Program-made: the position numbers and the translations under genes
The notes under the pieces: generated by a model
Databases searched by the model: none
Seen by the model: the letters and a program-made list of their open reading frames with translations, nothing else
Told to the model about the DNA's origin: nothing
Source of the DNA: Pseudomonadota bacterium
GTDB lineage: Bacteria; Pseudomonadota; Gammaproteobacteria; Burkholderiales; Ferrovaceae
Assembly: GCA_021805725.1 (NCBI GenBank)
Contig: JAJZEH010000110.1
Span: forward strand, 1-64,000
Direction of reading: 5' to 3'
DNA: 64,000 bases
Part shown: piece by piece, positions 35,310 through 44,658 of the stretch
How positions within the stretch are numbered: the first letter of the stretch is position 1
Layout: each line of letters starts with the position of its first letter

Positions 35310-35579
35310 ATGACTCCTGAAAGCATCATGACTTTGGGGCGCCAGGCACTGGAACTGACCATCATGGTTTCTGCCCCCCTGCTGGTGACCGCCCTGGGGA
35401 TTGGCCTGTTGATCAGTATTTTCCAGGCAGCCACCCAGATCAATGAAATGACGCTGTCCTTCATCCCAAAGCTGATAGGCATGGTGCTGGTGCTGATTGT
35501 TTCGGGACCCTGGATGATCGGATTGATGGTGGATTACATTCGCCGCCTGTTTACCAGCATTCCGGGCATGGTGGGCTAG
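35310..35579 (+). CDS. fliQ: Flagellar export gate protein FliQ
   Basis: The 89-aa protein has two hydrophobic helices (about 15-40 and 52-75) with the conserved loop FQAATQINEMTLSFIPK. It packs around the FliP-FliR core of the export gate. It lies 14 bases after fliP and 7 before fliR. Confidence 0.97.
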   Translation: MTPESIMTLGRQALELTIMVSAPLLVTALGIGLLISIFQAATQINEMTLSFIPKLIGMVLVLIVSGPWMIGLMVDYIRRLFTSIPGMVG

Positions 35580-35586
35580 GACGCGC

Positions 35587-36372
35587 ATGATCAGCTTCAC
35601 CAGCGCGCAATGGTCTGCCTGGCTTGCAGCATTCATTTTTCCGCTGGCGCGCATCCTCGCCGTCATTGCGAGCACGCCGCTTCTGGGTGACAAGGAAGTG
35701 CCGTTGCAGGTCAGAATCGGGCTTGGGGTGTTGCTTACGGTGATAGTGGCGCCGACATTGCAGATTCCCGCAGCAATTGATCCAGGTTCACTGCAGGGGC
35801 TGCTGATGCTGCTGGAACAGGTTTTGGTGGGCGTGGTGATGGGATTCACCGTGCGCATCATCTTTACAGCGGTGGAAATGGCGGGGGAGGTGGCAGGACT
35901 GCAAATGGGTCTAGGTTTTGCGAGTTTTTACGATCCGCAGAATGCCTCATTCCAGCCTGTACTGGCCCAGTTTCTGGGCGTGATCGTCTCCCTGGCGTTT
36001 TTGGCCATGGATGGCCATCTGCTTGTGTTGGCAGCACTCGCCGACAGCTTTCAAAGCTTTCCCATCGGTACCGCCATGCCCTCGGCAACGGGGTTTCATA
36101 CGCTCGTGTCCTGGTCTGGCAGCCTCTTTGCCGACGCCCTGCAGATTTCGCTACCGATCCTCGCGGCATTGATGATGACCAACCTGGCGCTTGGGATACT
36201 CACCCGCAGCGCACCGCAACTCAATCTCTTTGCCGTGGGTTTTCCCATTACGCTGGGCATGGGATTTTTGGTTCTGGCCCTCTCAATGCCCTACTTCAGG
36301 CCATTGATTGAACATTTCTCCCATGCCGGATTGAGCGCGATGCAACATGTGGCGCAACAGCTGGGTCGCTAA
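35587..36372 (+). CDS. fliR: Flagellar export gate protein FliR
   Basis: FliR completes the FliP5Q4R1 export gate. The 261-aa product has six predicted membrane segments and the family pattern PLLGDKEVPLQVRIGLG near residue 35. It ends the fliF-fliR operon. Its stop overlaps by 4 bases the stop of the convergent unknown gene at 36369-37070, and no terminator is seen. Confidence 0.96.
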   Translation: MISFTSAQWSAWLAAFIFPLARILAVIASTPLLGDKEVPLQVRIGLGVLLTVIVAPTLQIPAAIDPGSLQGLLMLLEQVLVGVVMGFTVRIIFTAVEMAGEVAGLQMGLGFASFYDPQNASFQPVLAQFLGVIVSLAFLAMDGHLLVLAALADSFQSFPIGTAMPSATGFHTLVSWSGSLFADALQISLPILAALMMTNLALGILTRSAPQLNLFAVGFPITLGMGFLVLALSMPYFRPLIEHFSHAGLSAMQHVAQQLGR

Positions 36373-37070
36373 ACCTGGGTGCTGACGAGGTTTCCTGTGG
36401 CGCCATGACTCTGCATGTTTTGCGCCAGGGACTGCAGGAAAGTCGTGAGGTTGGCCTGGCTACCCGTAACCCCCTGGGTGGTGGTCAAAAGATTTTGAAA
36501 GCTCTGCTGCAAGGCCGTATCCGCCGCACCGAGGGCGCTGGTGGCGCTCGAGGATCCTGTGGTGCCAGAAGTGCCAGGCGTGCCACTGGCGGTGGTCAAT
36601 TGCTGGATCAGGCTTTGCAATTCCGTCTGAATCTGGCCCGCCCCACCGCTGCCATGATGGTGGTGGCCACGCCCCCCGGCATGTACGCCCGTGATGCTGC
36701 TATTGCTGCTACCCAACGAAGCCAGGGATTGACCCTGTGCCTGAAGTGCGGCAAACAGGCTCTGCAAAAAATTTCCCAGTGCCTGTTGTGCGCTGGTGTC
36801 GGTCGCTGACGGGGTCCCTGTGGCTGAACTGCTGCCACTGGTCGACGAGGAGGTGGCGCTGTTTGAAGAACTGCTGCTGGAGGGGATGGTCACCCCGATC
36901 TGGGAGAGGGCCTGGCTGATGGCCGAAGCAAATCCGCCGACTTGCCCTGCTGCGCCTGATCTGCTGCCGTCCCCATCGCCATCTCCCCCCGCGCCTGAAG
37001 GTTGATTGACCCCCCTCAGGGAATTGATCTGGGGAAAATAGTTGCTGCCTTGAATGCCGCCAATTGCCAT
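36369..37070 (-). CDS. Unrecognised Gly/Ser/His-rich protein downstream of flgL
   Basis: The 233-aa product matches no family I can name. Residues 22-40 are a Gly/Asp/Ser stretch, 64-90 a Ser/Thr run, and 128-142 a Gly/His patch with HHHH (GGRGHHHHGSGGAG). Two longer helical segments (about 93-118 and 145-158) and a Gln-rich C-terminus follow. It has a good GGAG site 7 bases before the ATG and starts 18 bases after flgL, so it is the last gene of the flgB-flgL transcript. Polar, Cys-free composition and position suggest an exported flagellar accessory protein; that is inference. Confidence 0.7.
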   Translation of the reverse strand: MAIGGIQGSNYFPQINSLRGVNQPSGAGGDGDGDGSRSGAAGQVGGFASAISQALSQIGVTIPSSSSSSNSATSSSTSGSSSATGTPSATDTSAQQALGNFLQSLFAALQAQGQSLASLGSSNSSITGVHAGGRGHHHHGSGGAGQIQTELQSLIQQLTTASGTPGTSGTTGSSSATSALGAADTALQQSFQNLLTTTQGVTGSQANLTTFLQSLAQNMQSHGATGNLVSTQV

Positions 37071-37088
37071 GGAAATTCTCCAGGTAAA

Positions 37089-38333
37089 TTACATGTAGTT
37101 GAATAGGGATAGACCGGAAACGGTTTTGAATGATTGCATGGCAGCCTGCAGGCCCAGTTGTTGCTGGCTGAGCTGGCTGAGTGCCTTGGTGTAGTCAAGA
37201 TCCTGAAGTTGCGACAAGGTGGTCTGGTACTGCAATCCAAGCGCACTGCCGGCAGACTGCAACGCAGTGAGGGTATTGAGATTCGAGCCAATTGCGGCGC
37301 GTACCGTCAGCACCTGGTTGAGCCCCTGATTCAGATTTCCGGACGCCAGATTCAACTGCTGCGTGAATGCGGCTGACGAGGCCGGATTGCCCGCAGTGAT
37401 GGGAGTATTGAGGGTGGTAATCAGGTTTTGAATGGTCTGGAACAGGGACACGTTGGCGCTGGGTACGATCGTGAAGGTGTCGCCGCTTGCTGGTGCGCCC
37501 TGGATGTTGAACTGCACGCCATTAAAACTGATGGATTGGCCGCTGGTGTATGGTTGATTGGGCAAAGGCAGGCTTGTGGCCGGCAAGGAGGCGCCCGAGG
37601 GGTCTGTCCCCGATACGGAATAGGTCGTGACCCCGCCCGATACATTGAAGGTCAGGGTGTAGCTGTTGCCCCGTTGCGCCGCCGTGGGTGGCGGCGTGTC
37701 GAGCCCCCCCTGACCGATGATTCCAGAGCCTGTGTTGGTACTGGAAGCCGCAGTGGCGAACGAACCATTGCCATTTTTTACGTTCATGAACAGATCGGAG
37801 CCGGTGGCATTGACGGGCATCTGTTCGCTGCTGGATACCTGAATCAGGTGCTGTCCGCTGTCCCCCTGGTATTGCACGCCCGAGGCCGTTGTCACGAAGG
37901 GCTGCGTACTGCCCTGCAAACCCGAAAACAGGTAATTGCCCGTGCCATCCTTGCTGTTGGCGAGGCTGATCAACTGGTTCAGTTGGCCCTGCAGGGTGGT
38001 GGCCAGCGTTTGTCGGTCGGAATTGTTTAAAGTGCCATCCCCGGCATTGACGGCTGTGGTCTGGATGTTCTGGATCAGCGTCGTGACGCTTTGCAGAACA
38101 CCTTCACTCATGGACAAGGCGGTTGTGGCTGCGTTGCGATTGGTGGCGTACTGGGTGTTGGCAGCATTGGACTGCGACACTTCAATGACCTGGGCCGCGG
38201 CGGCAGGGTCATCCGCCGGAGTCATGACGCGCAGGCCTGTAGAAACCTGCAACTGCGTATGCAGCAGGTTGGTCTGCTGTTGGTTCATCGAGTTGATGTT
38301 GCTGTCATAGAGGGTATTGGTACTGATCCGCAT
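37089..38333 (-). CDS. flgL: Hook-filament junction protein FlgL (HAP3)
   Basis: FlgL is the second junction protein between hook and filament. The second of two tandem ATGs (38333) is preferred because it gives the canonical start MRISTNTLYD and sits 7 bases after GGAG. The product is 414 aa, longer than the enterobacterial 317 because of an enlarged central domain (about 170-300). Conserved N- and C-terminal helices are flagellin-like. It is 9 bases after flgK. Confidence 0.95.
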   Translation of the reverse strand: MRISTNTLYDSNINSMNQQQTNLLHTQLQVSTGLRVMTPADDPAAAAQVIEVSQSNAANTQYATNRNAATTALSMSEGVLQSVTTLIQNIQTTAVNAGDGTLNNSDRQTLATTLQGQLNQLISLANSKDGTGNYLFSGLQGSTQPFVTTASGVQYQGDSGQHLIQVSSSEQMPVNATGSDLFMNVKNGNGSFATAASSTNTGSGIIGQGGLDTPPPTAAQRGNSYTLTFNVSGGVTTYSVSGTDPSGASLPATSLPLPNQPYTSGQSISFNGVQFNIQGAPASGDTFTIVPSANVSLFQTIQNLITTLNTPITAGNPASSAAFTQQLNLASGNLNQGLNQVLTVRAAIGSNLNTLTALQSAGSALGLQYQTTLSQLQDLDYTKALSQLSQQQLGLQAAMQSFKTVSGLSLFNYM

Positions 38334-38345
38334 CATGACGCTCCT

Positions 38346-40865
38346 CTAGTTGAGCATGGTAAGCAAAGTGGAAAACAGCGTATTGGCCGTCTGAATCGCT
38401 TTTCCTGCAGCCTGATAAGCCTGTTGGTACTTCATCAGGTTGGCCGCTTCTTCATCCAGATTGACCCCGGATATGGATTGCTGGGCCTGTGTGGTCTGGT
38501 TGACCATATTGGTCTGGGCCTGGCTGGTAATCTGAAGCTGGTTGGTCTGGCTGCCCACCTGGCTGACCAGTTGCGCGAAAGCTCCGGCGTAAGTAACAGA
38601 CCCTCCCAACATGGTGTTTTGCGTTTGCAACCCCGCCATCAACAAGGCGTTGTTGCCATCGGCCGAAGCATTGTTGTTGGCTTTGACGGTAAACACGTCG
38701 TTGGCGCTGGGGCTGCCACTGATTTGCACTGTCCAGCCATTGTAGGAAATCGATGCGCCGGGCGTGTAAGCCAGTGTGGCGGGAAGGCCAGTGCCCGTGC
38801 CGGAAATAGTGAACGTGGTTGGAGGGTTGTTGAAGGTGATCGTCACCGGCTGCTGCAGGTTGGCGTTGACCGGGGGCTGCTGCGTTGACGGCGTCGTTCC
38901 CGCAGTGAGTCCTGCATTGCCCGGGGCCGTCCCCGCCACCACAATCCCTGCCGTGCCGGTGGTACTGAGCGTGAGCGTGGCGTTGGTGGTGCCAGGAGCC
39001 AGCCCCGTATCCGAGCTCAAAGTTGTATAGCCACTCGCCTGGGCAATCGCGATGTTCCGTCCGTCCGCAGCCGTCAGGGTCAGGGCACCCGTCGAGGCAT
39101 TTGCACTGGCCGTCACTCCGGTTTGCGCGGAGATGGCGTTGATGGCGGCAGCCACGTTGGTCCCTTCGCCAGCGGCGTTAATGCCCGCGGCAATTGCGCC
39201 TACATTGATGCCGTTGATGGTGAAGCTGTTGGCGGCAATCCCGCTCGTCCACGAGGCTGGAGAGCCGGCCGTTGCCGAGCCCGACACCGTATTGACGTTT
39301 GCCGTGGCCGTAACGCCCGAACTGGCGGTGATGGCATTGATGGCCTGCGCGATGGCATAGGCGCTGTCGGCGCTTTGCCCCGGGGCCGAACCTGCTGCAC
39401 TGGCACCCACCCCGTGGCCATTGAGTGTCAGTTGTCCGGCCGCCAGCGCGGCAGTGGTGGCACTTCCCGTGAGGCTGGCATAAGGCGTATCGACAACGCT
39501 GGCTGCGCTGATCGTGCCACTTCCGATATTGTTGAGGGAGCCATTGGAAATGACCGGGACGGCAGCGGCAATTTTTGAAGGGTCCGTGATGGCAACGCTC
39601 AAGCCCTGGGCACCGTTGGCGGTGGGTCTGATCAAAAAGCTGTCGCCGGAGCTGGGGGTCGTGGAGATGCTGAGCGTGATGCCATCCACGGTTTGAGGCA
39701 GGCTGGCATACGTTGTGACCGTGTTGTCCGACAGTCGTGTGAGCGTGTAGGGCTGGGCATTTGCCGAATTATAGGTGAGCGTGTAGTCACTGCCGGTGAG
39801 CGCCGCCGCATTGGAAATGCTGGCGGTCACAACTGCGGTTCCGGTATTGTTGCTATTGCTGTTGACGACAGGCGCGCCAATGTTGAAGAAAGTGCCCCCC
39901 ATGGCGCCGTTGAGATCCTGACCCAGGCCATTCTGCGCATTGAACGTGGCCGCAATTCCCGTGGCCAGCTCACCGAGGGCGTTCTGGGTCGAGGTCAGGC
40001 TCTGGTCGCGAAACGCCAAAAGCCCGCCCAGATTTCCGCCCTGCAGGCTGCCCTGCTGGATGGGAACCACCTTCCCCCCCGAACTGTAGGCTACATCCAC
40101 CTTGGTGGGGTCCGCGGATGAGGTAACGGTTTGCAGGGTAAAGGCCTGATTTCCCACAACCAGCGACTGACCGTTGCCGACATAGACGTTATAACTGCCA
40201 TCAGACTGCTTGATGACCGTGGCTTTGATTTCCTTGTTGAGCTGGGCAACCAGCTGGTCACGCTGATCCAGCAGATCATTGGGAGGTTGTCCGTTGCCGC
40301 CAGCAGACGCCACGGTGATATTCTGGTTCAAGGTTGCAATTTGCTGGGCATACGAGTTGATGTTGTTGACGCTGCTGCCGATTTGTCCGTTCACGCTGGT
40401 GTTCATGCTGGTGAACAGCTGGTTCAGCGACTGAAAGCTGCTGGCCAGGGATTGGGCACTGCTCAACATGGTTTGTCGGGCAGCTGCTGACGACGGATTA
40501 TTGGCAACACCGCTGACAGCGCTGAAAAAATTCTGGAGAGACGGCGAGATACCGGCTGTTGGGTCCGCGATGACGTTATTGATCTGCTGGATCTGGGTGT
40601 AGTACGTGTTCAACTGGCTGGATTGCGCCTGTTGCTGCAGCAACTGGGTGTTGAGAAATTGGTTGTAGAGGCGCGTGACCGTCGTGACGTTGACCCCCTG
40701 GCCCATGAACCCGGAGCCCGTCAACAAAGGCGTGTTTGCCGATTGGACGGTTTGCTGGCGACTGAAACCCGGGGTCGAGGCGTTGGCGATGTTGTGTTCG
40801 GTCGTCAACAGGCCCGCTTGTGCAGCGTTGAGGGCGCTGATCCCAATACTCGAAAGGTCTGCCAT
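38346..40865 (-). CDS. flgK: Hook-filament junction protein FlgK (HAP1), enlarged
   Basis: FlgK is the first junction protein on the hook. The N-terminus (ALNAAQAGLLTTEHNIANAS) and C-terminus (GVNLDEEAANLMKYQQAYQA) are canonical. The product is 839 aa, against about 550-650 usually. The extra length lies in the centre. Residues 471-608 are homologous to a FliC insert of the same island, and further IN-motif-like segments follow. It has its own sigma-28 promoter overlapping the end of flgJ, consistent with late expression. Confidence 0.96.
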   Translation of the reverse strand: MADLSSIGISALNAAQAGLLTTEHNIANASTPGFSRQQTVQSANTPLLTGSGFMGQGVNVTTVTRLYNQFLNTQLLQQQAQSSQLNTYYTQIQQINNVIADPTAGISPSLQNFFSAVSGVANNPSSAAARQTMLSSAQSLASSFQSLNQLFTSMNTSVNGQIGSSVNNINSYAQQIATLNQNITVASAGGNGQPPNDLLDQRDQLVAQLNKEIKATVIKQSDGSYNVYVGNGQSLVVGNQAFTLQTVTSSADPTKVDVAYSSGGKVVPIQQGSLQGGNLGGLLAFRDQSLTSTQNALGELATGIAATFNAQNGLGQDLNGAMGGTFFNIGAPVVNSNSNNTGTAVVTASISNAAALTGSDYTLTYNSANAQPYTLTRLSDNTVTTYASLPQTVDGITLSISTTPSSGDSFLIRPTANGAQGLSVAITDPSKIAAAVPVISNGSLNNIGSGTISAASVVDTPYASLTGSATTAALAAGQLTLNGHGVGASAAGSAPGQSADSAYAIAQAINAITASSGVTATANVNTVSGSATAGSPASWTSGIAANSFTINGINVGAIAAGINAAGEGTNVAAAINAISAQTGVTASANASTGALTLTAADGRNIAIAQASGYTTLSSDTGLAPGTTNATLTLSTTGTAGIVVAGTAPGNAGLTAGTTPSTQQPPVNANLQQPVTITFNNPPTTFTISGTGTGLPATLAYTPGASISYNGWTVQISGSPSANDVFTVKANNNASADGNNALLMAGLQTQNTMLGGSVTYAGAFAQLVSQVGSQTNQLQITSQAQTNMVNQTTQAQQSISGVNLDEEAANLMKYQQAYQAAGKAIQTANTLFSTLLTMLN
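39042..39455 (-). repeat. FlgK insert homologous to FliC insert
   Basis: This codes for FlgK residues 471-608, the counterpart of FliC residues 195-326 (18535-18930). FlgK has a 3-6 residue insertion (around PASWTS) relative to FliC. A weaker match continues downstream in both proteins (TLTLSTTGTAGIVVAG in FlgK, TVTLSSSSSNGIVLSG in FliC). Confidence 0.8.
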
Positions 40866-40906
40866 GTCACACTTCCCCGCTTACTGCGCGCAGCTTAACG
40901 CTAGGA

Positions 40907-40933
40907 TTATCGGATGATTACCGGGTTTCTTTA
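40907..40933 (-). promoter_or_regulatory. Predicted sigma-28 promoter of flgKL
   Basis: TAAAGAAA (40926-40933), 11 bases and TCCGATAA (40907-40914) on the minus strand match the FliA consensus 5/8 and 7/8. It overlaps the last codons and stop of flgJ. A second, late promoter for flgKL is known in Salmonella, which supports it. Confidence 0.65.
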
Positions 40934-41241
40934 ACAATTTCAGGGCGGCTCAACTGCTTCATCATGATGTCCGCCAGGCCAATGCCTTTGGCAGACAGGT
41001 TCTGTGACAGCTGTTGGTCGAGCATGGCGGTGAAAGTCCGGGTCTGTTCGCTGTCAAACAAACCATTCTGCGGCGTGGCGTCACGCATGGATTTCAGCAT
41101 CATGTTCATGAACAGGGATTCAAATTGCTGCGCCGCCTGGCGCAAGGCCTGATCGGGCGACTGCTTTGCCTTGAGGCGCAGGTTACCCAGGCCTTGGGCA
41201 TCGATGGCGAGGTGAGTCGAGAAGTCGGTGGAGATTGTCAC
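40918..41241 (-). CDS. flgJ: Rod-binding protein FlgJ, single-domain form
   Basis: FlgJ caps the growing rod; in many beta- and gammaproteobacteria it also has a C-terminal peptidoglycan hydrolase. Here the product is only 107 aa and contains just the rod-binding domain (QAAQQFESLFMNMMLKSMRDAT). The reading frame stops and is followed directly by the flgK promoter, with no trace of a glucosaminidase domain. So the wall-opening enzyme must be separate. It starts immediately after the flgI stop. Confidence 0.92.
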   Translation of the reverse strand: MTISTDFSTHLAIDAQGLGNLRLKAKQSPDQALRQAAQQFESLFMNMMLKSMRDATPQNGLFDSEQTRTFTAMLDQQLSQNLSAKGIGLADIMMKQLSRPEIVKETR

Positions 41242-42366
41242 TTAAATGACCTCGAGATCTGCTTGCAGGGCTCCTGCAGATTTCATGGACTGCAGGATTG
41301 ACAGAAGGTCCTGGGGGGTGGCCCCGACTCCATTGAGCGCCTTGACCACTTCGTTGAGGGAGACCCCTTTCTTCAACATGATGAGCCCTCCCTTGTCGGC
41401 CTTGATGTCAACGTTGGCCTGCCCCGTGACGACTGTTTGGCCTTCGGACAATGGATTGGGCTGACTCACGGTATTTTCAGTGCTGATCACCACCGTTAAA
41501 TTTCCGTGGGCCACGGCGCACTCGTCCAGCGTGACATTCTGGTTCATGACCACCGAGCCCGTGCGCGCGTTGATAATGACCCGAGCTTCAACCTGCCCGG
41601 CTTCCACCTGCAGGCTTTCGATTCTGGAAATGAATTCGACGCGGGCACTGCCCTCTGGCGCGTGAACCTGGATGGTGCGCCCGTCCAGTGCGGTGGCGAT
41701 GGTTTTGGCAGGAGAGATTTCCCGGTTGATGGTTTCAGCAATGCGCGTGGCGGTGGTGAAGTCGGTACTGTTCAACTCGAGATTGAGAAACTCACCCTGG
41801 CCCAGAGTCATGGCCACAGCCCGTTCCACGGTGGCCCCGCTCGGCACGCGTCCAACGCTCAGGTGATTGACGACCACCTTGGAGCCTTTTGCGCCGGCGC
41901 CAATGCCGCCCACCAGCAGGTTGCCCTGGGCCATGGCGTAAATCTGCCCGTCGGCGCCCTTGAGGGGCGTCATCAACAGCGTTCCGCCCACCAGGCTGTT
42001 GGCGTTGCCAATGGATGAAACAGTCACGTCAATGGCCTGGCCAGGACGGGCAAAAGGCGGCAGGGTTGCCGTGACCATCACCGCAGCCACATTTTTCAGC
42101 ATGGTCTGCAAAACGCTGGCAGGAGGCACATTGACCCCCATCTGGGTCAACATGTTGACGATGCTCTGGATGGTGAATGGAGTTTGTGTCGTCATGTCGC
42201 CACTCCCATCCAGGCCCACCACCAGACCATAACCAATCAATTGATTGTCCCGTACCCCCTGGATGCTGGACAGGTCCTTGATGCGCTTGGCGTCAACTGA
42301 AAAGGGCAATGAAACCAGAAGCGCCATCAGAATCAGTTTGAGCAGGGTATTCATGGTCTTTAACAT
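41242..42366 (-). CDS. flgI: Flagellar P-ring protein FlgI
   Basis: FlgI forms the periplasmic P ring around the rod. The 374-aa product has a signal peptide (about residues 1-26, ending VDAKR) and the conserved start of the mature protein [22 protein letters not shown]. It ends at LEVI, as in relatives. FlgA (47647-48351) is its chaperone. An ATG four codons downstream is an alternative start. Confidence 0.97.
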   Translation of the reverse strand: MLKTMNTLLKLILMALLVSLPFSVDAKRIKDLSSIQGVRDNQLIGYGLVVGLDGSGDMTTQTPFTIQSIVNMLTQMGVNVPPASVLQTMLKNVAAVMVTATLPPFARPGQAIDVTVSSIGNANSLVGGTLLMTPLKGADGQIYAMAQGNLLVGGIGAGAKGSKVVVNHLSVGRVPSGATVERAVAMTLGQGEFLNLELNSTDFTTATRIAETINREISPAKTIATALDGRTIQVHAPEGSARVEFISRIESLQVEAGQVEARVIINARTGSVVMNQNVTLDECAVAHGNLTVVISTENTVSQPNPLSEGQTVVTGQANVDIKADKGGLIMLKKGVSLNEVVKALNGVGATPQDLLSILQSMKSAGALQADLEVI

Positions 42367-42370
42367 GAGA

Positions 42371-43048
42371 TCAAAAAGGCATGGCCGAGAGAAAAAAACG
42401 ACTCAGCATGCTCATGACGGCAGCCTTGTCGATGTTGGCGTTGCCGCCCTTGTATTCGATCCGGGCGTCAGCCACCTGGGTGGACAGGACGGTATTGCCG
42501 GTTTGGACGAAGACCGGGTTGACTACCCCCGACAGACGGATGTATTCGTCCACCTGATTGATCGACACCAGCTTTTCGCCGCTGACCACCAGGTTGCCGT
42601 TGGGCAACACATCAATGACCGTGGCTGTAATCGAGCCGGTCAGGAAATTACTGCCAGAACTATCTCCCGTATTGGCCAATTTATTGGCCGAGCTTGCTGA
42701 CACCGCAAGACCGTCGAGTACATGCTTGGCATTGACGGTGGCGCTTGGAAAATTGGAACTGATGGTGGTGGCATGATTGGCGTCGCTGCCGTTCTTCTCG
42801 ACGGCCGAACTGTTTTCGAGGATGGCAATGGTCAGCGTATCCCCCACATTCCGTGCGCGCACATCTTCAAACAGGGGGTGCTGGTTGACGCCATTCTGGA
42901 AAATGGAGCCGTCGGCGCGCGGTGCGGCCTGCGAGGATGCCGGACGCGCACTGAGAGGCTGGTTGATATGAGAGGAGGGGGCGGTGCCACAGCCGCTCAG
43001 AGCCAACAAGGCCCATACGGTAAAGGCCCGTTTGGACAGGCTACTCAT
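42371..43048 (-). CDS. flgH: Flagellar L-ring lipoprotein FlgH
   Basis: FlgH forms the outer-membrane L ring. The 225-aa product has a lipoprotein signal with lipobox LSGC (Cys20). Conserved segments include [14 protein letters not shown] and the C-terminal FLSAMPF. It is 4 bases before flgI and 12 after flgG. Confidence 0.96.
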   Translation of the reverse strand: MSSLSKRAFTVWALLALSGCGTAPSSHINQPLSARPASSQAAPRADGSIFQNGVNQHPLFEDVRARNVGDTLTIAILENSSAVEKNGSDANHATTISSNFPSATVNAKHVLDGLAVSASSANKLANTGDSSGSNFLTGSITATVIDVLPNGNLVVSGEKLVSINQVDEYIRLSGVVNPVFVQTGNTVLSTQVADARIEYKGGNANIDKAAVMSMLSRFFLSAMPF

Positions 43049-43060
43049 GATGTCCCTTTT

Positions 43061-43846
43061 TCATCGCATTTGCGCCAGATACTGCAGCATCTGACCCGAA
43101 GTTGTGATGGACTGCGAATTGATTTCGTAGGCGCGTTGGGTCTCGATCATGTTGACCATTTCTTCCACCACGTTTACGTTGGATGTTTCCACATAACCCT
43201 GGTTCAGGATGCCCGTTCCATTGAGGCCGGGCGTGCTGAGGTTGGGGGGGCCGGAGGACTGGGTTTGTGCGTACAAATTCTCTCCCAGGCTTTGCAGATT
43301 GGTGGCGTTTACGAAGGTGGCCAGTTGCAGCGAGCCGATCTGGAGCGGGGTCACCACTCCGGCTTGGGTGGCGGATACGGTACCATCACGGCCGATGGTC
43401 AGGCTGGTGGAATTGAGGGGAACAGTGATGGCAGGCTGCACCATATAACCACCCGAAGTGACCAGGTTGCCCTGGTTGTCCGTCTGGAATGAACCGTCCC
43501 GGGTATAGGCGGTGGTGCCGTCGGGCATCAGCACCTGAAAAAAGCCGTTGCCATTGATGGCCACATCCAGATTGTTGCCGGTTTGCTGCAGGTTCCCCTG
43601 GGTCTGGATCCGCTCCGCCGCAACTGGGCGTACGCCCGTACCCAGCTGCATGCCTGAGGGGTACATGGTTTGTTGTGAAGATTGTGCGCCTGGCTGGTTG
43701 ATGGTTTGATACAACAAATCCTGGAACACTGCCCTGGATTTTTTGAAACCGTTGGTGCTGACGTTGGCGAGATTATTGGAAATCACGTCCATCTGGGTTT
43801 GCTGTGCTTCCAGCCCGGTTTTCGAAATCCACAAAGATCGTTGCAT
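43061..43846 (-). CDS. flgG: Distal rod protein FlgG
   Basis: FlgG builds the distal rod. The 261-aa length is typical. The N-terminus has [33 protein letters not shown], of which the ANVSTNGFK core is the family signature. The C-terminus has [25 protein letters not shown]. It lies 33 bases after flgF; no promoter is seen in that gap. Confidence 0.97.
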   Translation of the reverse strand: MQRSLWISKTGLEAQQTQMDVISNNLANVSTNGFKKSRAVFQDLLYQTINQPGAQSSQQTMYPSGMQLGTGVRPVAAERIQTQGNLQQTGNNLDVAINGNGFFQVLMPDGTTAYTRDGSFQTDNQGNLVTSGGYMVQPAITVPLNSTSLTIGRDGTVSATQAGVVTPLQIGSLQLATFVNATNLQSLGENLYAQTQSSGPPNLSTPGLNGTGILNQGYVETSNVNVVEEMVNMIETQRAYEINSQSITTSGQMLQYLAQMR

Positions 43847-43879
43847 TCCTCAAAGTCCCTTTTCAAGAAGATCGGCGTT

Positions 43880-44641
43880 TTATCCGGTAATGCTCAGGAG
43901 CTGGCTGGCCTGCTGGGCATCGTCCGAAGCGGTTTTCAACATTTGCATGTGCATTTCAAACTGTCTTGAAATGGAAATCATGTCCACCATGGCGCCAATG
44001 GCGCTGACGTTGCTGGACTCAAGGCTGCCCGGGGTGATCGTGACATTGGCATCAGGGGCGGCCGGTTTGCCGCCCTGGGTGCGAAATAATCCATCCTGAC
44101 CGCGCACCAACTGGCTTTCAGGGGGGTTGACCAGCTTCAGGCGGCCCACTGTCGTGACTTGCGAGGGCAGCCCTCCGGAAGGCACGGTGGATAGGGTGCC
44201 GTCTGCTGAAACCGTGATTTCCGAATCCGGGGGAATGGTGATCTGCCCCGGGGGGCCGGGTTGGCCCGTATCGTCGATGACGGGATTACCCGCACGCGTT
44301 TGCAGGATTCCGTTCAGGGAAACCTGCAGATTGCCGTCCCGGGTGTAGCCCTCGCTTCCATCAGGAAGCAGCACTGCAATCCAGCCCTTGCCGTTGAGGC
44401 CCACATCCAGCTGGCGCCCCGTGTGTTGCACGGGAGCCGGGGTATAGTCGTAGCCAACGGTGGAGTTCACCACAAAGGTTCGCGTGGGCAAACCTTCCCC
44501 CACCAGGGGCACGGCCCGGAATGCATCGATGGTGCTGCGGTATCCCGTGGTGCTGGTGTTGGCCAGATTGGAGGACAGCGAAGCCTGGCGCTCCATGATG
44601 TGCGACGCGCCCGTCATTGCCGTGTAGATCAGTCGGTCCAT
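43880..44641 (-). CDS. flgF: Proximal rod protein FlgF
   Basis: FlgF is a proximal rod subunit. The 253-aa product starts MDRLIYTAMTGASHIMERQ and has the rod signature SSNLANTSTTGYRS. The C-terminus (VSAIGAMVDMISISRQFEMHM) is conserved. It lies between flgE and flgG, as in other bacteria. Confidence 0.96.
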   Translation of the reverse strand: MDRLIYTAMTGASHIMERQASLSSNLANTSTTGYRSTIDAFRAVPLVGEGLPTRTFVVNSTVGYDYTPAPVQHTGRQLDVGLNGKGWIAVLLPDGSEGYTRDGNLQVSLNGILQTRAGNPVIDDTGQPGPPGQITIPPDSEITVSADGTLSTVPSGGLPSQVTTVGRLKLVNPPESQLVRGQDGLFRTQGGKPAAPDANVTITPGSLESSNVSAIGAMVDMISISRQFEMHMQMLKTASDDAQQASQLLSITG

Positions 44642-44658
44642 GGGGTTCCAGGAATTCG

